A DNA stretch of 5,106 nt from Ruminococcus sp. (GTDB taxonomy: Bacteria; Bacillota; Clostridia; Oscillospirales; Ruminococcaceae): positions 1 through 5,106 of the forward strand of contig JAAVHK010000041.1 of NCBI GenBank assembly GCA_014799765.1, read 5' to 3'. The notes under the pieces are model-generated. The model saw only the letters and a list, made by a program, of their open reading frames with translations, did no database searches and was not told the DNA's origin. Made by a program: the position numbers and the translations under genes. Positions within the stretch are counted from its first letter, which is position 1; each line of letters begins with the position of its first letter. Positions 1-5,106 of the stretch are shown here, one piece after another.

Positions 1-19
1 AATAGAAGAAGAGGAATAA
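1..19 (+). CDS. Possible 3' end of an upstream gene (acidic C-terminus)
   Basis: Reading from base 2 gives Ile-Glu-Glu-Glu-Glu followed by TAA at 17-19. This would be a plausible acidic C-terminal tail on the same strand as ileS. The frame starting at base 1 stays open to TAA at 34-36 with an Arg-rich peptide, and the third frame opens on a stop, so the choice rests only on plausibility. In many Firmicutes divIVA lies just upstream of ileS and ends in an acidic tail. That makes DivIVA a guess from context, not something five residues can show. Confidence 0.25.
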
Positions 20-46
20 TTATCAGAAAACAATAAAAAATATAAT
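20..46 (+). promoter_or_regulatory. Candidate sigma-A-type promoter for ileS
   Basis: A perfect TATAAT lies at 41-46. The best partner is TTATCA at 20-25, which matches four of six bases of TTGACA with a short 15-base spacer. There is no TGn extension of the -10 box. If used, transcription would start around 52-54, so the message would begin almost directly with the hairpin at 55-78. The region is very AT-rich and a chance TATAAT is quite possible, so this is an inference. ileS could equally be read from an upstream promoter. Confidence 0.35.
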
Positions 47-47
47 G

Positions 48-83
48 AAAGGAGAATTTTTCACACAAGTGAAAAATTAAGGA
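48..83 (+). promoter_or_regulatory. ileS leader: perfect hairpin between two Shine-Dalgarno-like motifs
   Basis: Bases 55-64 (AATTTTTCAC) and 69-78 (GTGAAAAATT) are perfect reverse complements around the 4-base loop ACAA. The stem has 10 pairs, eight of them A-U. It is preceded by AAAGGAG (48-54) and followed by AAGGA (79-83), which lies 6 bases before the ileS ATG and is the likely ribosome binding site. No T tract follows the stem on either strand, so it is not a convincing terminator. It could stabilise the 5' end of the message, influence ribosome loading, or have no role. No T-box consensus is visible nearby. Confidence 0.5.
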
Positions 84-89
84 AAAACA

Positions 90-2861
90 ATGTCACTGGA
101 TTATAATACTACTTTGAATCTTCCTAAAACAGATTTCCCTATGCGTGCTAATCTTCCGAAAAGAGAACCGGCAATGGTTGAAAAATGGGAAAATGACAGA
201 CTTTACTATAAAATGATTGAAAAGAATCAGGACAGACCAACATACATTCTGCACGACGGTCCGCCCTATGCAAACGGTGAAATCCATCTGGGAACGGCAC
301 TCAACAAGACACTCAAGGATATAATAGTAAAATATAAAAATATGAGTGGTTATTGTTCGCCGTATGTTCCGGGCTGGGACACACACGGCTTACCGATAGA
401 ACTGAAAGCCATGAAGGCTATCGGCGTTGAAAACGGAGCTATACCGCCTGTTGAGTTAAGAAAACACTGTCATGATTTTGCCATGAAACACGTAGAAAAT
501 CAGATGAGACAGTTTAAAAGACTTGGCACACTCGGCGACTATGATGACCCGTATCTTACACTGAAGCCGGAATTTGAGGCACGTCAGATAGAAGTATTCG
601 GCGAAATGGCAAAGAAAGGCTATATGTATAAAGGTCTGAAGCCGGTTTACTGGTGTCCGGATTGTAACACAGCACTTGCAGAAGCAGAAATAGAGTATTC
701 AAATGACCCTTGCCACTCTATATATGTAAAGTTCAATGTAACTGACGATAAGGGAATTTTCAGCGGAATGGGTCTTGATATATCGAAGATATATTTTGTA
801 ATATGGACTACTACAACATGGACAATCCCAGGAAACTTAGCAATATGTCTCGGACCTGAATATAATTATACACTCGTGAAGAACGGCGAAGAATATTACG
901 TAATGGCGGAAGAACTCGTCAGAACGACTATGGAGACAGCCGGAATTACAGAATATACAACACAGGGAATATTTACAGGTGCGGAACTCGAGGGCATAAA
1001 GACAAAGCACCCGTTATACGACAGACTTTCCCCTGTAATAGTCGGAGACCACGTAACACTCGAAAGCGGTACAGGCTGTGTACACACTGCCCCCGGCTAT
1101 GGTGTCGAGGACTTTGAAGTATGCAAGAAATACGACGATATAGGCATTATAGTATGTGTCGATTCAAAGGGCAGACAGACAGCCGAAGCCGGTGAATTTG
1201 AGGGTATGGACACCGATACAGCCAACAAGGCTATCGCAAAGAAACTCGAAGAACTCAATGCACTGCTTGCAATACAGAAGATAGTACACCAGTATCCGCA
1301 CTGCTGGAGATGTAACAGTCCTATAATATACCGTGCTACTGAACAGTGGTTCTGTTCGGTAAACGGATTCAGGGACGAAGCAATAAAAGCTATCGAGGCT
1401 GTACAGTGGATTCCCGAATGGGGTGAGGACAGAATAAAAGGAATGGTACGTGACAGAAGTGACTGGTGTATATCACGTCAGAGAACATGGGGTGTACCGA
1501 TACCGATAGTATACTGTAAGGACTGTGGCAAGCCGATTGTAAACGACGATACTATAAAAGCGATTTCTGATTTGTTCCGTGCTGAAGGTTCTGACGCATG
1601 GTGGACTAAAGATGTAAAAGAGTTCATACCGGAGAGCATAAAATGTGAATGTGGTTGCGGAGAGTTCACGAAAGAATACGACATAATGGACGTATGGTTT
1701 GATAGTGGTGTATCGCACTCAGCAGTAATGGAACAGCATAAAGGTTTGAGATTCCCTGCCGATTTGTACTTAGAGGGTGCAGACCAGTACAGAGGTTGGT
1801 TTCAGTCGTCACTGCTGACATCTGTAGTATATCACGGTACAGCACCGTATAAAGCAGTATGTACGCATGGCTGGGTAGTAGACGGTCAGGGTAAAACTAT
1901 GCATAAGTCACTCGGAAACGGTATAGACCCGAGCGAGATTACTGACCAGTACGGAGCGGATATATTAAGATTATGGGTGGCGTCTTCTGACTATCATTCT
2001 GATATAAGAATTTCCAAACCGATTTTAAGTCAGCTTTCCGACGCTTATAAGAAGATAAGAAATACAGCGAGATTCATTTTAGGAAATCTCGGCAATGGTA
2101 AAGGATTCAATCCGGATACTGACTGTGTATCATACGAAAAACTTACGGAGCTTGACAAGTGGGCAATAATGAAACTCGATGCACTCATTGACAAGGTAAA
2201 CGAAGGTTATAACGCATTTGATTTCCATATAGCATTCCATGCGATTCATAATTTCTGTGTAATAGATATGTCCAATTTCTATCTTGACATAATCAAGGAC
2301 AGACTTTACTGTGAAAAGGAAGATTCTGAAAAACGACGTTCCGCACAGACTACAATGTATAAGATTCTGAGTGCAATAGCAAGACTTTCCGCACCGATAA
2401 TATCGTTTACTGCCGAGGAAATATGGGGATATATGCCACACTCTTCCGCCGACGATAAAGAAAGTGTATTCCTTAATCAGATGCCGGAGAAGTCCGGAAT
2501 TGCTTTTGATAACGAATTTGTTGAAAAATGGAATTTCATTTACTCAACCCGTGAGACAGTCAATAAAGTTCTTGAAGACGCAAGAAACGCAAAGACAATC
2601 GGAAAATCACTGGAAGCACAGATAGTTATACACGCTTCCGGAGACGACTATGAAAAATATAATACCCTTGCAGAACAGCTTACCGAGATACTTATTGTAT
2701 CGGGCGTTACTGTTGAAAAGACAGACGGTGAAACGAGCTTTGAAGTTGTAAAGGCAGAGGGCGAAAAATGTGAAAGATGCTGGTGCTATTCAAAGTACGT
2801 CGGCACAAGTCACGAACACCCGACACTCTGTCAGAGATGTGTCATAGCTGTTGAAGTATAA
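90..2861 (+). CDS. ileS: Isoleucyl-tRNA synthetase, bacterial (IleS1) type
   Basis: This is a cytoplasmic class I aminoacyl-tRNA synthetase that charges tRNA-Ile and hydrolyses mischarged Val-tRNA-Ile. The 923 residues are normal for bacterial IleRS. The Rossmann fold carries PPYANG and the HIGH-type motif as HLGT (66-69), then GWDTHGLPIE (95-104). The editing domain (about 188-410) shows WTTTTWTIPGN (239-249) and the GTGCVHTAPGYGVEDF region (327-342), with conserved His332 and Asp341. Further on are SRQRTWGVPIP (462-472), DVWFDSG (534-540) and the KMSKS loop as TMHKS (603-607). The anticodon-binding helical domain follows, ending in a zinc finger (Cys894, 897, 914, 917) with the CERCW signature. 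Extra cysteine clusters at 189/192, 405/408 and 476/479 with 519/521/523 suggest more zinc sites. The C-terminal finger marks the IleS1 class, as opposed to the longer mupirocin-resistant IleS2. The start is set by AAGGA at 79-83. It is intact. Confidence 0.98.
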   Translation: MSLDYNTTLNLPKTDFPMRANLPKREPAMVEKWENDRLYYKMIEKNQDRPTYILHDGPPYANGEIHLGTALNKTLKDIIVKYKNMSGYCSPYVPGWDTHGLPIELKAMKAIGVENGAIPPVELRKHCHDFAMKHVENQMRQFKRLGTLGDYDDPYLTLKPEFEARQIEVFGEMAKKGYMYKGLKPVYWCPDCNTALAEAEIEYSNDPCHSIYVKFNVTDDKGIFSGMGLDISKIYFVIWTTTTWTIPGNLAICLGPEYNYTLVKNGEEYYVMAEELVRTTMETAGITEYTTQGIFTGAELEGIKTKHPLYDRLSPVIVGDHVTLESGTGCVHTAPGYGVEDFEVCKKYDDIGIIVCVDSKGRQTAEAGEFEGMDTDTANKAIAKKLEELNALLAIQKIVHQYPHCWRCNSPIIYRATEQWFCSVNGFRDEAIKAIEAVQWIPEWGEDRIKGMVRDRSDWCISRQRTWGVPIPIVYCKDCGKPIVNDDTIKAISDLFRAEGSDAWWTKDVKEFIPESIKCECGCGEFTKEYDIMDVWFDSGVSHSAVMEQHKGLRFPADLYLEGADQYRGWFQSSLLTSVVYHGTAPYKAVCTHGWVVDGQGKTMHKSLGNGIDPSEITDQYGADILRLWVASSDYHSDIRISKPILSQLSDAYKKIRNTARFILGNLGNGKGFNPDTDCVSYEKLTELDKWAIMKLDALIDKVNEGYNAFDFHIAFHAIHNFCVIDMSNFYLDIIKDRLYCEKEDSEKRRSAQTTMYKILSAIARLSAPIISFTAEEIWGYMPHSSADDKESVFLNQMPEKSGIAFDNEFVEKWNFIYSTRETVNKVLEDARNAKTIGKSLEAQIVIHASGDDYEKYNTLAEQLTEILIVSGVTVEKTDGETSFEVVKAEGEKCERCWCYSKYVGTSHEHPTLCQRCVIAVEV

Positions 2862-2870
2862 TTATCTGTT

Positions 2871-2910
2871 ATACTGCCTGCTGTCTGAACGTCGGCGGGC
2901 AGTATTTGTT
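2871..2910 (+). terminator. GC-rich hairpin with weak T tract between ileS and lspA
   Basis: Bases 2871-2881 (ATACTGCCTGC) pair with 2895-2905 (GCGGGCAGTAT) over 11 positions with one G-U wobble. Two more pairs inside (2882-2883 with 2893-2894) are possible, leaving a 9-base loop. The downstream side reads ATTTGTT, an interrupted T tract, so this resembles a weak Rho-independent terminator or attenuator. It starts 10 bases after the ileS stop and ends just before the lspA ribosome binding site. It would therefore act on read-through into lspA. The other strand has no T tract. It could instead be a processing or mRNA-stabilising hairpin. Confidence 0.55.
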
Positions 2911-2924
2911 GAAAGGGAAATTTA

Positions 2925-3422
2925 ATGGCAGTTTTTCTTGTAGTAATGATAGGCGTACTGGTAGTCGCAGACCAGTTAGTAAAAAACTGGGCAGTTGAGG
3001 TACTTCAACCGGAAGGGAGTATGGATTTCATACACTTCGGGGATTTCAAGGTAATAGACCTGACATATCTTGAAAACAGGGGAGCGATATTCGGAAGTAT
3101 GGCAGGAAAGCGATGGTTTCTTGTGGGGTTCACATCACTTGTGATAGTAGCCGGAATAGTGTTCATGTTTGCGACGTTGAAGCGGTCAAGACTGCTGAAT
3201 GTAGCTGTAGGACTTTTCATAGCAGGAGGAATCGGAAATCTTATAGACCGTATCAGACTGGGCTATGTTGTAGATATGTTTGAGATTAAGTTATTTGATT
3301 TTGCGATATTCAACGTTGCGGATATATGCGTGACGGTTGCGTTTGTACTTCTGTTGATTTACAGTATTTTCGTAGACCCGAAAATAGAAAAATCACGACA
3401 GGAGGCAGAAAAAGATGTCTGA
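2925..3422 (+). CDS. lspA: Lipoprotein signal peptidase (signal peptidase II)
   Basis: This is a membrane aspartyl protease that cuts the signal peptide of prolipoproteins in front of the cysteine lipidated by Lgt. At 165 residues it has the usual length. Four hydrophobic segments are visible at roughly 2-16, 64-84, 91-107 and 131-150. Conserved boxes are DQLVK (16-20), ENRGAIFG (50-57), GGIGNLIDR (101-109), VVD (115-117) and FNVAD (129-133). Asp117 and Asp133 correspond to the catalytic pair in the Pseudomonas aeruginosa structure; Asp16, Asn51, Asn105, Asp108 and Asn130 are also kept. The charged tail after residue 150 is probably cytoplasmic. AAAGGG at 2912-2917 lies 7 bases before the ATG. 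The ileS-lspA adjacency is widespread in bacteria. The 63-base gap holds a terminator-like hairpin, and the 3' end overlaps the next gene by 8 bases. Confidence 0.97.
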   Translation: MAVFLVVMIGVLVVADQLVKNWAVEVLQPEGSMDFIHFGDFKVIDLTYLENRGAIFGSMAGKRWFLVGFTSLVIVAGIVFMFATLKRSRLLNVAVGLFIAGGIGNLIDRIRLGYVVDMFEIKLFDFAIFNVADICVTVAFVLLLIYSIFVDPKIEKSRQEAEKDV

Positions 3423-4332
3423 AAGTATGGAAATATATGTCAATACGGAAAATGTCGGGAAAAGAATAGATACATTTATTTCAGGGAATATCAGTGAAAT
3501 GACACGTTCAGCGGTACAGGGACTTATTGAAAAAAATAAAGTTCTTGTAAACGGAAGACCGGTAAATAAGAATTATAAGCTGAAATCCGGCGACAATATA
3601 ACGGTTGAAATTCCAGAACCGCAGATTATGGATGCCATACCGGAAAACATACCGCTTGAAATAGTCTATGAAGATAATGATTTATTGGTAGTGAATAAGC
3701 CTAAAGGAATGGTAGTACATCCTGCACACGCAAATTATAACGGTACACTTGTAAATGCCCTGCTGTATCACTGTGGTGAAAGCCTGTCGGGAATAAACGG
3801 AGTTATCCGCCCAGGAATAGTCCACCGTATAGACAAAAATACAAGCGGTCTGTTGATAGTCGCAAAGAATGACCGTTCGCATATAAGACTTGCGGAACAG
3901 ATAAAAGAACACAGTTTCACACGGGAGTACGAAGCAATAGCAAGCGGATATTTCAGGGAAACTTCCGGAACTATCGAAGCACCAATAGGCAGACACAAGA
4001 CAGACCGTAAAAAAATGTGTGTCACTACGGAAAATTCACGCCATGCAGTCACTCACTATACGGTAATAAGACAGTATGCCGGATATGCTCACGTAAAATT
4101 ACGTCTTGAAACAGGACGTACACACCAGATAAGAGTACATCTTTCGTATATCGGACACGCTGTACTCGGTGACGACGTTTACGGAAAGCCTTATAAAAAT
4201 ATTGACGGTCAGTGTCTGCACGCACGTAAAATAGGTTTCGTACACCCGACTACTGAAGAATACATGGAATTTACAAGCGAATTACCCGATTATTTCCGGA
4301 AAATTCTTGATAAACTTGAAAAAACGGGGTGA
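3415..4332 (+). CDS. rluD: RluA-family 23S rRNA pseudouridine synthase (RluD/YlyB-like)
   Basis: The enzyme converts specific uridines to pseudouridine in structured RNA, most likely 23S rRNA. An N-terminal S4 RNA-binding domain (about 13-70) includes GKRIDTFIS (15-23), VLVNGRPV (43-50) and KLKSGD (55-60). The catalytic domain has NKPKGMVVHP (94-103), the signature HRIDKNTSGLLIVAKN (137-152) with catalytic Asp140, LETGRTHQIRVH (231-242), GDDVYG (252-257) and a final LHA (268-270). At 305 residues it is full length. AGGAGG at 3400-3405, 9 bases upstream, sets the ATG at 3415; the next in-frame ATG at 3427 lacks a well-spaced site. The start overlaps the lspA stop in ATGTCTGA, which favours translational coupling. 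The position after lspA matches Bacillus ylyB. RluC also has an S4 domain, so the exact rRNA target is inferred, not shown. Confidence 0.93.
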   Translation: MSESMEIYVNTENVGKRIDTFISGNISEMTRSAVQGLIEKNKVLVNGRPVNKNYKLKSGDNITVEIPEPQIMDAIPENIPLEIVYEDNDLLVVNKPKGMVVHPAHANYNGTLVNALLYHCGESLSGINGVIRPGIVHRIDKNTSGLLIVAKNDRSHIRLAEQIKEHSFTREYEAIASGYFRETSGTIEAPIGRHKTDRKKMCVTTENSRHAVTHYTVIRQYAGYAHVKLRLETGRTHQIRVHLSYIGHAVLGDDVYGKPYKNIDGQCLHARKIGFVHPTTEEYMEFTSELPDYFRKILDKLEKTG

Positions 4333-4340
4333 GAATTTTG
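4326..4340 (+). promoter_or_regulatory. Ribosome binding site that fixes a TTG start for the HAD gene
   Basis: GGGGTGAG at 4326-4333 spans the end of the rluD-like gene, including its TGA at 4330-4332. It sits about 6 bases before TTG (4338-4340). The first in-frame ATG is at 4368, has no purine-rich site before it, and would leave only two residues before the nucleophile Asp, cutting away the first beta strand that HAD proteins need. The TTG is therefore the better start. The overlap of this site with the upstream stop suggests coupling to translation of the rluD-like gene. Confidence 0.75.
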
Positions 4341-5106
4341 TTTGAAGATATATCAGAAATAGTCATCATGTCCGATATGGACGGAACACTTTTAAACTCT
4401 GAAAAGAAAATAACTGAAAAAGACCGTCAGGCAATAGAAAAATTCGTATCACTGGGCGGAAAATTCACTGTTTCGACAGGCAGAACGCTTGAATCTTTTG
4501 AACAGTATCGGAAATTACTTGATTTGCGTATACCGGTCATAATGTATAACGGCGGAATAATTTACGACTATCAGGCGGAAAAAATTCTGTATGCTGAATA
4601 TCTTCCGGAGAGTGCAAGGAAAATAACCGCTGAACTTCTTGAAACTATGCAGTCAGCCGGTGGAGAGATTCTCAAAACAGAAAAAACATATGTATTCCGT
4701 AATAATTACTATCAGCAGTATCATACTAATCTGTGTGGAATCTCGCCTGTATATGCCGATTTACAGGAAATTTCTGACGACGGCTGGTTAAAAGTCCTGT
4801 TTGCTATGTCGCCGGAAGATATACCGGTTATGGAAGAAATAATTTCCGGAAAGAATTATACTGACGTTGATTTTGTAAAATCTTCGGAAATTTTTATAGA
4901 GATGTTACCGCATAATATAAGTAAAGGTTCTGCAATAGCTGAATACAGAAAACTTTCCGGAATGAATGACTGTAAATTCATAGCGATAGGCGATTTCGAT
5001 AACGACAGGGAAATGATACAGCTTGCGGATTTAGGAGTATGTCCGGCAAATGCGGAAGAATCTGTCAGGGAAGTTGCCGATATAATACTTGAAAATACAA
5101 ATGATA
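4338..5106 (+). CDS. Cof-type HAD-superfamily hydrolase, 3' end outside the window
   Basis: This is probably a cytoplasmic Mg-dependent phosphatase of the Cof/YbiV subfamily (class IIB cap), acting on small phosphorylated metabolites such as sugar phosphates. The natural substrate cannot be read from sequence. Starting at TTG, 256 codons are visible. Motif I is DMDGT (13-17), with Asp13 as nucleophile and Asp15 as general acid/base. Motif II is STGR (46-49) with Thr47, motif III is Lys196 in SKG, and motif IV is GDFDND (218-223) with Asp219, Asn222 and Asp223. The cap domain lies at about 80-190. PANAEESV (236-243) is typical of one clostridial subgroup. The family usually has 260-275 residues, so probably only about 10-20 residues lie beyond the window. 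No frameshift or stop is seen. The gene starts 5 bases after the rluD-like stop, so it is likely in the same operon. Confidence 0.92.
   Translation, partial: MFEDISEIVIMSDMDGTLLNSEKKITEKDRQAIEKFVSLGGKFTVSTGRTLESFEQYRKLLDLRIPVIMYNGGIIYDYQAEKILYAEYLPESARKITAELLETMQSAGGEILKTEKTYVFRNNYYQQYHTNLCGISPVYADLQEISDDGWLKVLFAMSPEDIPVMEEIISGKNYTDVDFVKSSEIFIEMLPHNISKGSAIAEYRKLSGMNDCKFIAIGDFDNDREMIQLADLGVCPANAEESVREVADIILENTND

Noticed and set aside
69..80. Possible leader peptide starting at GTG 69
   Set aside because: It gives only Val-Lys-Asn before TAA at 78-80 and is badly spaced from the upstream AAAGGAG, so a leader peptide is not supported.
93..386. Open reading frame on the minus strand inside ileS
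   Set aside because: It lies wholly opposite a well-supported essential gene, its translation has no recognisable domain, and it looks like a shadow of the ileS codons. The same holds for the other antisense frames under ileS, lspA and rluD.
778..797. Seven-base inverted repeat (ATATATC GAA GATATAT) followed by TTTT
   Set aside because: It lies inside the ileS coding region, is made almost only of A and T, and encodes conserved-looking protein sequence. It is most likely chance.
2862..2924. Missing small gene between ileS and lspA (ylyA is found there in Bacillus)
   Set aside because: The gap of 63 bases is filled by the hairpin and the lspA ribosome binding site and has no open frame with a start signal.
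4091..4104. Palindrome ACGTAA-AA-TTACGT as a possible operator
   Set aside because: It lies deep inside the rluD-like coding region, far from any start, and short palindromes are expected by chance at this length.
4368..4370. ATG as start of the HAD gene
   Set aside because: It has no ribosome binding site and would remove the first beta strand, leaving the nucleophile Asp at position 3. The TTG at 4338 with GGGGTGAG upstream fits better.

Overview
The window looks like ordinary chromosome from a moderately AT-rich Gram-positive bacterium of the class Clostridia. A Ruminococcus-like member of the Oscillospiraceae/Ruminococcaceae is my best guess. The clues are strong Shine-Dalgarno sequences, heavy use of AUA for isoleucine and AGA for arginine, a clostridial-looking IleRS (HLGT and TMHKS signatures), and the Firmicute gene order ileS - lspA - rluD-like. 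Genus assignment from composition alone is tentative. Every well-supported gene is on the + strand, packed tightly.

Layout. Bases 1-19 may be the last codons of an upstream gene (acidic tail, then TAA). Bases 20-89 are the ileS leader: a candidate TATAAT -10 box, an AAAGGAG motif, a perfect 10-bp hairpin, then the ileS ribosome binding site. Next come ileS (90-2861, isoleucyl-tRNA synthetase), a GC-rich hairpin with a weak T tract (2871-2910), lspA (2925-3422, lipoprotein signal peptidase), an rluD-like pseudouridine synthase (3415-4332, overlapping lspA by 8 bases), and a Cof-type HAD hydrolase (from a TTG at 4338, cut by the window end at 5106). No stretch over 300 bases lacks a gene.

How the genes relate. 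IleRS charges tRNA-Ile. LspA removes signal peptides from lipidated prolipoproteins. The RluA-family enzyme probably modifies 23S rRNA. The HAD enzyme is probably a cytoplasmic phosphatase of small phosphorylated metabolites. They share no obvious pathway; this is a conserved housekeeping cluster. lspA, rluD and the HAD gene are probably co-transcribed and translationally coupled. The hairpin before lspA may reduce or end read-through from ileS.

I found no mobile element, CRISPR array, tRNA, rRNA or unfamiliar multi-gene system. The most interesting points are modest: the ileS leader without a visible T-box, the deviating IleRS signature motifs, the AUA preference, and the HAD gene following rluD where Bacillus subtilis has pyrR.
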